A DNA stretch of 64,000 nt from Climacium dendroides (GCA_950106755.1 OX467082.1:11966001-12030000), one strand, 5' to 3'. Counted from the first letter of the stretch, positions 40,993 through 54,554 are shown. Numbers and translations: made by a program. The notes: generated from the letters alone by a model not told the origin.

Positions 40993-41090
40993 GTATGTGA
41001 GCATGAATATAGACACCTATAACATAAGTATATAGTCTTCTAAGCTCATGTACTCATGTTCTTAAGCTCACATAATAGCAACCCTTAGTT
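40993..41090. repeat. Dispersed AT-rich repeat, family C copy 2
   Basis: The shortest member, with ends CTAGTATGTGAGC and GCTCACATAATAG forming an imperfect inverted repeat. The core ATAACATAAGTATATAGTCT matches the copy at 52247-52447. Confidence 0.5.
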
Positions 41091-43114
41091 CTTTTATAAT
41101 AAGAAAATGGTGTGTGTATTTATTTTACAACAAGCATTTTGGATAGGATTTCATCTATTGAGCATCTCTATGTTTGTAGCAAATACACAACAATTCCACA
41201 TTACAATCATTGATAGCACCATGAAATGAATACTTAAAGTTTTAAATATTTTTTGAAAATTTGCTAAATTAAGGAAATTAATTACTTTACTCTCACTTTT
41301 GTAATTTCACAAAAAAAACAATATGGAGCACAACTCTTAGAATCTACCTTTATATTGCTTATCTTTGACTATAAGGCCAATTAGGGATTAGTAATTTTAA
41401 TTTGCGTAATTATTACAGAAATCCTTATTCAAAATTGGTATGATCTATCATATGTTCTAACCATTTTTAACCATAAATTTTGGAATATTAGTTCTTGAGG
41501 TAAAGTTGATATTCACAAAAAGTATATTTCACAATTTTAATACTGATGTTTTTCGTGATTTACAAAAATAAAATTTATGAATTTTTTTTCCCTGAGTTCA
41601 CAATTTTTTAATTTTTCATAGAAAGGGAGTACTTTTGAATATTCAAAATAATCAACTTGACCAAATATTCTAGAATATTTTTCCTTACATAAAACCCAAA
41701 TATTCCTTTATTTTGTAAAGGATGCTAAGATAAATAAATTCTGTTTGGTGTTTGGTTTTCATTGGTTCCAAGGAGTAATTTTTTTCAATAGAGTTGTAAA
41801 AATTGACCCAATTTTATTTATTTATTGGAATATTTTCACTTTATTACAAAAAAATTATAGTGTTCATTTTTTAGAATTCCTACACTTCTATATTTGCTTA
41901 CTTATAAAATTAGTTTGTATTTTAATTTTCTTATGATAACTTCTCCCTAGATATAGAAACATTAAACATGTTATTTACGGAGTAATATTCATTTAAAAAA
42001 AACCTAATTTTAAAGTATTTTAGGGAAGGTTATTGCATTATTGGCAAAACACATTATATATTATAATTGTCTTTTGAAATCACTTTTCTATGCTATCAAC
42101 TAATAATCTTTACATGTACAAGTAATTTCCATCCTAGTTTTATGCTAACCAACCCATAAAAGCCTTGGTAGAGTAAATTGTCTTACATAGCTAAAACACT
42201 CACACTTGCAAATCCTTTTGCACTATAGATTCTTGCCTAAAATGTATTCCCACTATTTATGAGAGTTTATGGTCAATTTTAGAAACACCTATTTTCAACA
42301 CTTTGAAAATTTGTAGTCTATTCATATTGTATCCAAACATATGCATTCTAAGAGACTATAGAATCTCTTTTTGACTACTAACAAGACCCCACACAAAAGT
42401 TTTTCGATATAATATTGAAAACCATATTGAATTGTTTATTTGTGCAATTTTAGATAAATATTACCTTAGTAGTTGCTCAATACTGTAAAAGAGAGTGTTT
42501 GGAGGCCAATGCCCCAATTGGGCTTCTCACCTTATCATTTTCGGTTATGGCAAATTGCCGTGTGTTTTATCCTTGTAGAAAATACCAATTTTTTTATTTA
42601 TTTGCCACCAATGATAAAATTTGCAAATTCTGAATTCATATTTGCCATTTGAGGTCCCAAATTAGCTGAAAAGAAGTGAAGAAATGCAAAATTTATGTGG
42701 CACAAAATAGGGGGCAATTTTTACATTTACCTAGGGCAATATTTGCCAACATTTTCTAGGCTCAAGTCCTAGGCACCTAAATGGTGCAATTAGAGAGGGT
42801 AAACGTGAAAAGTGTGGTTCGAATGACGGGCCTCCAGCCAGTGCGCCACTTGTCACTGCACTGGAAGAGCAAGAACCAAGAGCATCAATGTCACGATCCT
42901 TTCGTTCCGAAGCCCCGACATCGCAATGTGAGTGAGCTAGACAGACGATCAATGGATCTCGTGCGGGGAATTTGACGAATGGATCGCCGACGAGCGATTA
43001 CTCGTGGAATTGCGGCTGGAGGAGAGCAAATCGGCGAGAAAATTGACGAGAGATTGACCAGAGAATCGGCCAAGAATCGGTGGCGCGGCGAAGAATTTGC
43101 GAAAATCGTCGAGA

Positions 43115-43891
43115 ATGGGGGTTAGGGTTTGGTCACGAGTGAAGCGCTGGATCAAGAACCGTCTCTTCACCGCCTTTTGGCCCATCGTACAATCTCGCAT
43201 CTTCATCAAGCTCCGATCTCTGGTGTCGCAGTCACTTGTCCCTGTCTCCCTTTGCGGCGCCGGCGCTGGCCTTGGGGCTTACGCGGCCTCAACCGTCGGT
43301 AAGTGCGCTCCCTTCTGAAAGTATTGTCTAAATTTTTTGATCCTTATTCATCTGGAGCTGCCGTGACTCGGGTCTCCACCTACAGTTTACGATCTGCTGC
43401 TGAGAAATGGATTGGTTTTGGGGTTTTAGGGTTTGGGGCATACTCGTAGGCATTGTGACTTGGCGTATGAATTTGTGTGTGTTGCGGGTGTTGTTGTTGG
43501 CGCAGCCTTTCCACTGGGCTATGGCGCTTTGATAGGGGTGGCAGCGACGGCGTGCGTGCTGGGATTGCTGAGGTTGTATGCACGGCTGTTTCCTCTGCAG
43601 CCATCATCCAGATTCGTCAGTGTCTTCCGCACTCGAAGAGTAAGCCATTACTGTCCATTTTCTTTGACAGCGACTTCAATCCGGTTGATTGCCGAATTGG
43701 ATTGGCAGATGACTGACAGAATTAGGAATTTGAAACAACTGGTTCTGAATTCCGCTGGTAAAGAGACAGAATTAGGAATTCTATCACTCATTTCGAAGCC
43801 CTCTGACCATGAGAACCTCGAGTCGGCTACCGTATCAATTCCCTCAATTCCATGTTCCAATGCCACCTGCTCTAAATTTTTTTTCTGGTGA
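43115..43891 (+). CDS. Small predicted membrane protein, family not recognised
   Basis: Exon 1 is 43115-43298 (ATG through a CG|GTAAGT donor) and exon 2 is 43506-43891 (acceptor GGCGCAG), giving 189 codons to a TGA. The N-terminus is basic and hydrophobic (MGVRVWSRVKRWIKNRLFTA). Two hydrophobic glycine/alanine-rich stretches follow (LVPVSLCGAGAGLGAYAA and YGALIGVAATACVLGLL), suggesting two membrane spans. The tail is polar. A 69-bp in-frame stretch (43640-43708) starts GTAAGC and ends TTGGCAG, so it may be a retained or optional intron; removing it gives 166 residues. Composition and splice signals support a real gene. I do not recognise the product, and a plastid or mitochondrial membrane location is only a guess from the basic N-terminus. 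Confidence 0.55.
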
Positions 43892-45208
43892 CTGCAATCA
43901 ACAATGCAAGGAATTTATCTAGCGCAGGTATGCAGGTTTGCCTACTCTGAGCATCCAAGGAGTTTTCTAACTGTGTGGGCCTGCGCGAATATGAATGCTG
44001 CATTGCAGGCTCACCCACTTCTTGAACCGCTCAATGTTCTTGAAATAATGAAAGCTGTCTTACGCTGATTTGATTTGTATGAAGAGTCTCCATCTTGACC
44101 CTAAATAAGGCGTCAAATTGATCAGAGTGAGCATAATGAAGATTTTTAGGCATCATCAACAAACCCCGGAATTTTCTCCACCAACTTTTTCACTCATTCG
44201 TTCATTTCGATCTTTGGAAGCCCATTTGAAGGACTTTTAACATTGGACAAAAAATCTAAATCATTAACTAGAGCTTGACAAATCTCAGTTACCGACACAC
44301 TCCAACATGCAACAATAGAAATTTAAAATTTGCAGATGATTCATAGTTCTCTCTCCATGTGCCTTAATATTTTATGGTAACTCCCAGCCCCGATTTGAAA
44401 TTCTTCGCAGTGATTTTTGCCAAGCCTTGACCGGAATTTCATACTCGTCCCTCGAACTGACAGGTGTTTTTGAACACTGGCAGGAAACACCCTCAGGAAG
44501 ATTGATTTCCACAGACACTAGAGTGCGCGGCAGGGGTAACGTTTTCAGACGATAAGTGAAGACTCTTCCTCGCTATTTCAATCCAAGTGGACAGGATTCA
44601 GAATACATGTACTATTTGCTGTACCAACACGAAGATGGAAAACAACCCTTGATACACTCAGTCCTACGTATTTCTGTCGAAGTCGATGATAGATCTCGCG
44701 CAGAACTGTAATATAATGGTGTATTCTGGTTAGAGGCTACCCACGCTTCAATCTACAAGGGAGGCCAGAATCAACTCAGTTCAGGAGGTTACCAGCTTCC
44801 CTGCAGGAAATTAACAGCTAGAGTCTAGCCACAGCAGTTAGCAAATAATTTAAACTGCAAATGTAACGTGCCAGAAAATGTATCAGTGTTCCACCCTCCC
44901 GAAAGCTACAATCTCATTGATTTAAAACTAATCCTCTCTGCTGACGGGTGAATATTTTACACTGGCACAATATGAATCTATATATATTCTGAACCCAGTT
45001 CTGTACAAGTGTGGCACATATATGTTTTCGTTGCCATTCATTATCTGACCAACTCCAGAAAACTGTTCTCAGGGCATGAGATAGAGGCACTTTTGGTATA
45101 GATATCCATCTTGAGATTTATGGGTCACGAAAAAGATGCCGAGTGCTACTTCAACAAACTACAAGGTCACAGCGAGTGAAGACTCGCGTGCCTCCAAATC
45201 AAGGTCCG
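43892..45208. other. Convergent 3' intergenic region
   Basis: About 1.3 kb between two converging genes. It presumably holds both 3' UTRs and terminators. No frame or RNA gene is evident. Confidence 0.5.
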
Positions 45209-48200
45209 TCACACGTGGTCTTGTATCGTCAAACAATAGGGAAAGTAGCGAGGAAGTTCCAGTGTCTCTTGTTGAAAAGAAACTTGGCCAAGAAAAGATT
45301 GCCCAAGGGTGTATCCAAGTGCTGTTGCAACTGGTACCGCAACCGCATTCCCTACTTGCATGTATCTGGCAGTCAAATCATACGAGCATGTTAAGGACAT
45401 GAAAATATCGTGAAGGTTAGATGTCAGCAAGTAATATACATTGAGAATGAGGGGCGAATGAAAATAATACCTCTGCTTGATTGGACCGAACAACTTGTAG
45501 TAGTCCGGAAATCCCTGTAGACGTGCGTTCTCTCTGATGGTCAACACTCTATCTTGCTCAGGATGGAGAATGATCTGCACTCAATTTCAACAGCACACTT
45601 GTCAATAATTCATCCAATAGAAATAATTTTAACTGCAAACTTTAAATCCCACAGCACGACACCCAAAACACACCAATTTTGTCTGGGCTTGCTGAAGCAA
45701 ACGTGGAACAATATTTAAAATCAATATGGAATAAGACCTGGTTATGAGGCTCGGCTCGAGTGACAACAGTTGGAACCGTCTCATCCCACCACAACCTTCC
45801 AAAGGGTCTGCAAAATCAGACATCGCATGGGTTAAGGGCATTCTTCTATATCTAACTGAAGACAGCTTATAATGGAAGCTTAAAATTTCTTCCAAATCGT
45901 AGAGATGCCGTACTTGAGAGATCGACCCCTGATGAAGCTTATAGCATAGTCTGGAACCTGCATGCCGAACCCAGAGATTATTCACAAGCAATATGACTAT
46001 GCAGCACGTTACAATTTTGTGAAAGAGATAGTGTTAAGTTTTGCAGTAAATCTATCGATAGCCACAACATCCAGATGCCCATACCAAAGGCTTGCCGGAG
46101 GGCAGCAGTTCACGGGGCTCCTTAATCACATCAACCGTGACTCCATCCTCTTTAATAATGATGCCCTTCAGATCTCTAAAATTTGCTCCCTGCGAGTCAG
46201 TAGTGTTGATCAGAAGTCAGGTGAACAAGTACAAGCATTCGTGCTATATTACAATTTAATTCTCATGTATACAATGTATAGGAAAGAAATCCGTTTGGAT
46301 CCAGCTGGTAAGAAAATTACATACCTTCTTCTTTGGGATTTCCTTGACACGGTAATAATCATCTGCATTCAAGCATAGAGGTCGATGATCTGGAAGCATG
46401 CCTTTTTTCTTCTGTCCTCCGAGAGTGCCTAGACCTCCAGTGCCTGCAGTCATGTGTGGAACTTTAAGATCACTGAAGTTCTCTCGACATAATTACCAAA
46501 CAATGGAAGTTTTTTCTTAGAATAAATTTTAACAAAAAATATAAGTGAGCATATGACCGCACCTTTCTTTGGTAAGCGTAAGAAATGCTGGAAGTCACAT
46601 TGCGGGTCAATCTCATATGCTATGTCATCCTTATTTTGGTCATTACCAACCTGGTACATGAAGGACATGGTTATCGCCTACAAATACAAGGATCTGCAAA
46701 AATTTCAAAAGCGAATGCAGATGTCATGACTGTTTAAAGAGTACATTCACTCCGGGTCCTGGCATACTTACAGGAGGAAGATCAGAAAGTGCGTCCTTGA
46801 GAACAAGAGGTTTTTGCAGCCATTCAGGCTGCTTGAACTCTTCGTACGCAACTAGACATCGCTGTAATTACAAAAAACAACACATTAATGCACAACTCAG
46901 CGGAACAAAAAGTAGTATCAGGTAATAGTAAAACAAAAAGTAATAGTAAAACAGAACAGGGGAGACCATAATCTGAGAGAATAACTTTAGAAGTGACACC
47001 AGTTCGAGTAGGGGCAAGAAAACATACCTCCCACGCATTTGGGACCCCACCACGCACGATAACTTTATGTGTGGGCATAGGATATGGAGGAAGCGACTGC
47101 ATAAAATTCGACATGTGTGCACACATGAGCTCTACGTCAAAACCAGTAGATCGAAGAAAGAAAGGACTGATGAATACGAAGAGAAACTCGTACAATGAAC
47201 TATCTATGGTAATTATTTTTCACAGGAAAACCGACGCAAGATTGTAAACGCGCCAAGGCAAGGTTGCTGTGAATGTAGAGCGTACGTGCCAGTTGATGCT
47301 ATCAATTACTATCCATGCTTCTTTCATTTAAGTGAGGCTCCGTTGTTCTGACTGAACTAGAGGTATGCAGGGAAGGACTGGCTAACCTCTTCGCTGTTAG
47401 CTCCCCACAAAAAGCAGCGGGCTCGGAATTGAGGCATCCCATAACACCCAGCAACCATGATGCCAACTTTTGACTGAAAAAAAGGTTAACAATTTAGTTA
47501 ACTTCGAAAAACTCATACCCTGCAGAATTGCTTGTCAGGAGAGTATTGCCCTACGGAATCCAGCCAAGTGTGCTTATTTAAACCACTGGACACGAAGCAG
47601 AAACACGTATACTGGAAGATCTTGGATCACGTTCAGAGAAATTAATCAAGGTTCCATGGAATCATGATGTACCTGGTAGTTCATTCCCACCGCTCTACCA
47701 AGAGCATAACGGCCAAGTACACCACCACAGAATTTAAGGATGTCAACAACGTTCTCCATAAGGAAAAACCTTGGACGTAAGAAATCAACGATGTCCATAT
47801 ACACGACCATCTGTTTGTTCCTTGGATCTGCCAAAGGATCTAGTTTGTTCCGAAATCGGTTGAAACCACTGGCACCTTGGCAGGGCGGGCCTCCGCAGAT
47901 AACATCACAATCACCCTGGACCCAAGAGACACTGCGTGAGTAAATTTACATGCGAAGTACAGTGCCATTCACGGAGATAATCATCACAGGTCTATAGAAC
48001 ACAAGATCCAGTATTCACTGAAGACTCATTTTTAAAATCAGAGCCAATGGGGAGTTGAACATCCTCAAACTAGGTTTGATAGCGTACAGGAAGTGGCAGC
48101 AGTTTTTGTGCCCTCCCTGCCAATACGAACTCCTTCACACGCTCAGGGCAGTGACTGAATACACCCAAAGAAACAGTCAATATGCAAATCTGCAGGCATT

Positions 48201-51195
48201 CTCTGAAGGAAAATACATAAGTACTGCAAATCACCTTGCAACCAAACCAAATAGGACCAGCACGATTTCAGCATCAACGATTCCACAAGTTGCAGAAAGC
48301 CCAAAATCTTACTCTAAGCTTGCAGAAGGTTCCCAGGTGTCATGCTCAGGAGTGTAACCCTTCCATCTGACCTGAAATACAGAGACACCCACAAATCACT
48401 ACCTTAAGAGACGTGCATAAACAACTGCAAGTCTATTCAATTATTGGAATGGTGACACCAATGGCAATGCCATGGCTGAAGTATGAGCACTCAACAAGTA
48501 CATGCAACTGGTATGGGCGTGTTTCATTCAGTTCAGAATGTTCAAAGTCGCAGTTCAACTCACCTTGAACTCGAGACCTTTAGTGAGAGGAGCCTCATCC
48601 TCTTCAGATTTCATTTGCTTGGCATTTGGAGTCTTTTGATTCGGAAGTTCATCTTCCATATCATCGACTTGCTCCATCACTTCCTTATCTTTGCTGCTCA
48701 CTTCTCCAATCCATCGTATTCCAAGCAGCCGTTCCACTTCATACTCACCAGGGGCTGCTCCTTCGTCGCCGTCTTCCTCTTCTTCACTGTCCTCTTCCAC
48801 AACACATCCTTCTGGATACTTCTCACACAGTTTCTGCCACTCTTTCAGTAATTGCAGGTAATCTTCTGCTGCTTCATTTCGGACCTGCAAAACACAAAAA
48901 TATTAGAGAGGTAACTCCTCATATCTTTAATCTGAAATGTAACTGAAGTGTATGACGTTAGTAAACCCACAACGTGCCACAGTAATTATTTTAGTTTAAA
49001 CTGTTCCAACAACTTTCCCAAGCAACAATTCTTCCAATTCAGCAAGGGATAAAATGCAAAATTCAGCATAATTGAACAAAAGTCCAGGTGAAAAGAAATC
49101 AACGGCAGATGGAAGACTCACGATAGTTTCAGGGTGATTGTGCTTCAACGACATGCAGGCAAACTCGTTCAGGTCCACAGCCCATTTCTGCAAATATTTT
49201 TTCATTCTCAGTTAGTCTGTATGTTCAATACCTTGCAGAACAAAGTGGATCACAATGGACATAACCGAACTTTGAAGAAAATATCGTATGGTCATTAGAC
49301 TGCACCCTAATCAGCACCAAGACCAAGACGAACACAGAACAGACAATAGAGATTGTGGACGTGTCTTACAGTGACAAGGTTAATGCCAGCCAGGTTCATT
49401 CCCAAACATATTCCAGTCGACATAGCACCACATCCACAGTACAAGTCAAGCAGATGATATTCTTTCTTGTCTTCAGGGTCTTTGCTGGAATTGTCTTTAA
49501 TTGACTCGTTCTTTGATGCAGAATGGTTCTCCGAAATGTGAAATTTGTTCTCGGCATAATCTAATCCAGGGGGCTCTGCGAACAAACCATAGTAGAATAA
49601 GATAAAATGGGAATCCACAAACTGACAACAAATACACACTCAAGTCTGGCATGATTCATCAAAATAGACAGAATGGGGCACAAAGACTAACCTGGTAAGT
49701 CTTTCGGAAGCTCATAGAAAGTCGCGTAAGCAAACTTGTATCCCTTATCAAAATAATAATCGCATTTTGGAGTTTTGACACGAGCTTTATCAGATCTTCC
49801 CTGTAACAAAAGGAAATTGAAACACAAGAGAACGTAAGGTTCAAGTTGTGCATCCGTGGGACCATTGAAAAATAAATTAGATGCCTACTCAGCTGTTGTG
49901 GAAGCTGTGCGTGGGTATTGGTCAAACCTTTGAAGCAATTCGAACGATAGTTACTTTGCCGACAATGACATGTAACTCATTGTCATCCATCACGTCAGAG
50001 TAGAAAATTCTTTTTGGGTCCTGATTCCTGCCTTCTGTACCCATTCCCTGTCCCAAACCAAGAAAATCCTTCTATTAGACTCGGTAGAGATCATGTTACA
50101 TACTCGGAGCATTGTACAAATAAGGAACCATAACAAACTAACTATGGGAAGCAAGTTTTGCAAATTACCGTGTCGTATGTTCTGAAGAACCACTGCGTAG
50201 CAAACCAGGGAGACTTATCTTCTTTTTCATAAAACTCAGTAATCCTCCCTATGAAGGGGTCCTCCAAACCAGACTGTCAAAACATGGCAAAAATGAGTTC
50301 GGAAGAAATGGTCGGCATATGCAACGACACTCGTCGCAACTCAGAAGAATGAACAGGGAATTGCTGAAACTAACACGCACGCAAACATGAACTGAGGCAA
50401 GGAGAGTGAATGGAAGGACCGACATGAATATGGACACAGTCTCCCAATTTGTAGAGCTTCCCCTCCACTTCAGCCTGCTTATAATGCGCAATGACAGGGA
50501 TCTCTTTCTCCTCCCCTGCCTGTGACCTTTGGCAGCAAACACAAGATTTCAACAAACTCACCCAAAAAATAGTAGCTGCATGTTCTGAGGGGAGTCACTA
50601 AAGACAAAGAGCCATTTCTCGGTTCAGGAATTATACCTGTCTTTCTTCAGCTTCATCACAGCTCCACCCTGCAACCAGAGCGCCAAACAGAGTAAGCGCA
50701 CACGGCGGTCGATTCTCCAAACCGCAATGACACGACAATGGCTGCTCTTTGGATGTCAGTAATGCCACATACCTCGGGATATCGGTGAGCATAATCCTTC
50801 TTGGCCACATGAGTTGGAATCCGACTGCTCTCGATGAAGCTACAGTGCACGTCATCCTTATCAAGTGTCTCCGGCTCCACTTCTTCAGTTGCAGCACCTT
50901 CGTCACTGCCATCGCCAAGCACACCGGAGTCATCCTCCTCTCCCCTCTCCCGAGCTTCAGATACCGCATTCCGCACTTTGGGCGCCACAGCCGACGACAC
51001 CTTCTGCTTTTTCGTAGAAGCCCTACGCGAAGTCTTCTTCCGCTTCGCATCCGACAGGACAAGAGGCTCATCAGCCATATCATCCAAATCAATCACGGTG
51101 CCATTCCCCACCGCTTTCGGTGGCGTCACAGCAGGGGAAACCTCCTGCTGATCCCTTTTCACAGGCCGGCCTCGCACCAGCGTGCTCCTCGACAT
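45209..51195 (-). CDS. CMT: Chromomethylase (plant DNA cytosine-5 methyltransferase, BAH + chromodomain)
   Basis: This nuclear enzyme maintains non-CG (mainly CHG) methylation by reading H3K9 methylation. Twenty-two exons splice into 928 codons; they begin 51195-50773, 50668-50637, 50526-50424, 50273-50169, 50047-49928, 49800-49692, 49575-49370, 49187-49122, 48884-48564, 48371-48313, 48154-48088 and 47915-47673, and end 45807-45738, 45574-45471, 45365-45209. An acidic/basic N-terminal tail (about residues 1-140) precedes a BAH domain (about 150-290; [17 protein letters not shown]). Motif I is [14 protein letters not shown]. The chromodomain ([12 protein letters not shown]…[18 protein letters not shown]) lies between motifs I and IV, the chromomethylase signature. 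Motif IV GGPPCQG has the catalytic Cys (about 549), motif VI is [11 protein letters not shown], and the C-terminal motif is [12 protein letters not shown]. The ATG has an in-frame stop five codons upstream. The chromodomain carries an acidic insert. All key residues are present. Confidence 0.95.
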
Positions 51196-52110
51196 CGTGC
51201 TCGCCAACTACTTCACCACAACCACGCCACTCCAACGTCAACTAATAAACCTTAAAAAACGCCAACTCTGCCAAAAAACAACCACTCCACTCAACCGTCC
51301 ACACATTGACCGTGAAATACACCAACCACGAAGAACATCAACCACTAACGCATCAACCTATACACCATGAAAACGCTAAATACTCTCTCCACATCATGCC
51401 AATCCAAAAACAATGCCAACAAAGCCAGAAGAAACACCAACAGCCAAGAGACGACGAGGGCACCACAAGTCACAACAAGCATAACCGAAAACGGCAAAAT
51501 CAATGATCCAAACACGCAACATTCCCAAGATCCGGCACCAACAACCTCGGGACCAACAACCTCGGGACCAACAACAAACTCCACAACTGATTCACCAATT
51601 CCCCCGCTCACTCCACGCCATTGCAATTGCGAGCAATCAGGGAGACAATGAAGACTCACACTCTCCCAAAAAACTTCTCGAAACTCTTCGAAACCCTTCA
51701 AAAACTCTTCAAAAAGGGCGCTAACTCCGACAACAACGTCACGGCCCTCTCCCACACTTGCACTTCAGCGAAGTTCATAACCAAAACTGAATGAAATCGG
51801 ACCAAATGAAAAACAGGAACGTCTACTCACCGAGCCTGAAGAGAAGAGAAGAACAGAAGCCCGAGGCGAGCAGCAAAAGCCCGCGAGAGGCACGATTTGA
51901 AAACGAGCGAGTACTGCTGCTGCGAAGAAAGCCCAAATAAGAAACCTGGCGAGGCGGGAGTAAATACTAGGCGTTGGAGGGCCATGGCGGGAGAAAGGGA
52001 CGACATTCTCGGAGGCACCACACTTCGGGCAGCTTTTCGGGCAGCACGGGCAGTTGGGGAAGAAAATGGGGGGCTGAGGTGGGGTCCTCCAAGGGAAGGA
52101 CATGTGTCAT
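51196..52110. promoter_or_regulatory. Upstream / 5' UTR region of the chromomethylase
   Basis: The ~900 bp before the ATG is unusually low in G on the plus strand nearest the gene (C/A-rich, 51200-51700) and GC-rich at 51830-52080. It holds a 15-bp near-tandem repeat GGGACCAACAACCTC (about 51535-51580). The 136-codon minus-strand frame here has no domain and probably reflects this skew. A transcription start is likely in this interval but cannot be placed. Confidence 0.4.
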
Positions 52111-52246
52111 TGAGTGTCCTTTGGGCATGTAAGTTCTTCACATGGGAATTGTGTGAAATGTCATTTTCTAGTACAATGTTCACGTTTTCATTAGTACAAA
52201 GTGGGTGTGTTTCATAGTATGGAAGTGGGTGGTGATTTGGGTAGTA

Positions 52247-52447
52247 ACTATGCTAGTGTGTGAGCCTTGAACAAATGTATAAGTGGATATCCTACAACCA
52301 AAAACACCTGTAATATAGGTATCAATAATATAGTTATACTATAATCATCGAAGGTTTCTATAATATAGACACTTATAACATAGGTGTATAGTCTTCTAGG
52401 CTCATAGGTTCTAGGCTTCCAACCTCCCATATATGAGCATGTTGCCA
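52247..52447. repeat. Dispersed AT-rich repeat, family C copy 3
   Basis: Begins CTATGCTAGTGTGTGAGCC and ends near ATATATGAGCATGTTGCCAT, with the shared core ATAACATAGGTGTATAGTCT. Its right end is the imperfect inverse of its left end, consistent with a small foldback element. Confidence 0.45.
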
Positions 52448-53366
52448 TTATCTACTTGATGCAATTTTTCATTGAAAAAAAAACAATTGTTGTTTGTCCA
52501 GTCAACCCTCCATCCTTCGGCCCATGTGATTGGAGAATACAAATCTAGAGGGAGCTTGGAGGGCCAATTAAAGGCCTTTATTCTAAGAAAAAAAACGAAT
52601 CTCATTTCAAAGATTGAAAGGATCAAAATTCTCTTATAGGCACAATAGAAACCTTCTGAAATCCATCTAGATGGGGCTGGGAGCTTCTAATCCACCTCTA
52701 ATTCCAAGACCTGAGGTGGCCTAATAGAAACCGGCTCTATAATAGCCCCCCTCTTCTGGTAACATTTCTGCCAAAAATGTGAAATAGCAACTTCAATTAT
52801 ATACTAGTAATAGGTTTTACATGTGAATTCTTTGCAAGTAATTTGGGTGAAAGGTTGTTTTTTATAATCACTTTTCATTAGTAAAGATTGGGTGGTGAAT
52901 TAATTAGCTTTCACTAAAAATGTAAAGTAACAACTTCAATTCTAAAGCCTTGTATTGTATTGGACTTTGCATATGAAGTCTTCATATACAAATTATATGA
53001 AAGGTTGTTCCTAAAATTAATTTCCGTTATTATGTATTGTTGCTTTTTGTGATTATGAATTGGATGATGAGTTGCTTCTACCAAAAATGTGAAAGAACAA
53101 GTTTAATTTCAAGTCTTAAGTTTTGTCAAGTTTTATTGAATTCACATAATAAAGCTTATTTGTGTGGAAGGTCGACTCTAAAATCACTTTTTATAAATAT
53201 AGATGGGATAAGAAATCCCCTCTTATAATAAGATGAAATAATAATTTCAATTCCAAATCTTGTATTGTATTACATTTTGTAGAGTACTATTAATAAAGCA
53301 AAATTGAAGAAGTAGCATCTATGTTGTTGAACTTGAAAAGGAATTATAGATAAGTATAGCACACAT

Positions 53367-53391
53367 TAGCTATGCTGCTATAGCATAGCTA
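53367..53391. repeat. Short perfect hairpin
   Basis: TAGCTATGCT and AGCATAGCTA are perfect complements around a five-base loop. The motif resembles the TIR core of the elements at 18563-20148 (GCTATGCTACG) only loosely. Confidence 0.5.
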
Positions 53392-54554
53392 GTAGAACTA
53401 TTCACAACACAAACCTCATTCACCATGGTCATGACAAGAAAACAAGAATTCTTCTTTTCTTTCAAGATCAAATTAATTAACTTATAACCTTTTCAGTGTT
53501 CGTTTCAGTGTGATCATGTCGACTTCCAAGTTGGTTAGCTGTCAAGAACTGACCTCCATCTAATGACTTCATTTTCCTTAATTTTCAATCTTGATTTGAA
53601 ATCTTTATCTCTTCATAATTTTGATCAACTTTATGGCAATTAAAGTTCCCACAAACTATGAATAAATGCCAATATTAATATGAAAGTGACAACCTACGAA
53701 CTTTGATAAGGGCATAAAATGATATAGGTCAAACTATTTACAAGCAAATAAATTGAGCGACTCATGAACTCTTGAAGTAAGCTATTGTACATACTAGGAT
53801 ACAACACTCTACAATCATATAATAAAAGATTACTTGCCAATATACATTCTAGGACCTACAAGATAGTGAATTGTATTGCTTGTGAGTTGGAAAGGATGGT
53901 GAAGAATGATTGACTCTAATATAGGATTTGCAAATTGAAACAAAGATGATAAATATTAGGGGTGAAGATGTGATTTTTTATGAACCAATAAAATAAAAAT
54001 TTGTATAAGAAAATGCTAAAAAAATTCACACAAAAAATTGTAGAATGCAAACATATAATATTTACAATATTTGTTTGTACAATATTTGTAAAAATAGACA
54101 GACTAGTGTACCCTATGCCATTGCCATGACCAAAATAAAGGTAGAAATAATTTTTTTTAAATTTTTCTAATGTATACAAACTTTGAAATTCAATATCCTG
54201 TAGATGCAAGATTGCAAGGGCTTTATTGCACTGTGAAAGGATGTGTTGTTGATACAATTAGAAAGTTTTATACACAAAGAAGTGCAAGGGCTTTGTTTTG
54301 TGGCATTTGGACATGCCATGTGAAAGTCATGGGTTTTACAAAACAAAAGATAACTTAATTCATAACTTTTACGCCAAGAGCTTTTGAGTGGTACCAAGAA
54401 CACCTTGAACGCTTCACGATTTCTTAAATCTCATCATATCAATCAAACAAAACATAATACAACAAAACAACCTAACTTAAGGTATAGATAGTGTTCAAGT
54501 TGATATTCAATATTTGTAATGTTACCAATAGCAAGTTTCTTGAAATTTAGTACT

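Larger units (their letters stand above)
31244..43114. other. Gene-free transposon-rich intergenic block
   Basis: Nearly 12 kb of AT-rich DNA without a supported gene. Its contents are the elements and repeats listed individually (31247, 32189, 34029, 34648, 35530, 36304, 38096, 39428, 40993). The remaining stretches (about 36.6-38.1, 38.3-39.4 and 41.1-42.7 kb) show only short random frames. The composition shifts to a gene-like level after 42.78 kb. Confidence 0.6.

Noticed and set aside
43380..43607. Minus-strand 75-codon frame opposite the orphan membrane-protein gene
   Set aside because: Pro/His-rich translation with no splice support, whereas the plus strand has a good donor, acceptor and frame continuity.
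51345..51755. 136-codon minus-strand frame upstream of the chromomethylase
   Set aside because: Low-complexity Val/Phe/Leu-rich translation of C/A-skewed DNA, interrupted before the CMT start by an in-frame stop and lacking any domain. More likely promoter or 5' UTR.
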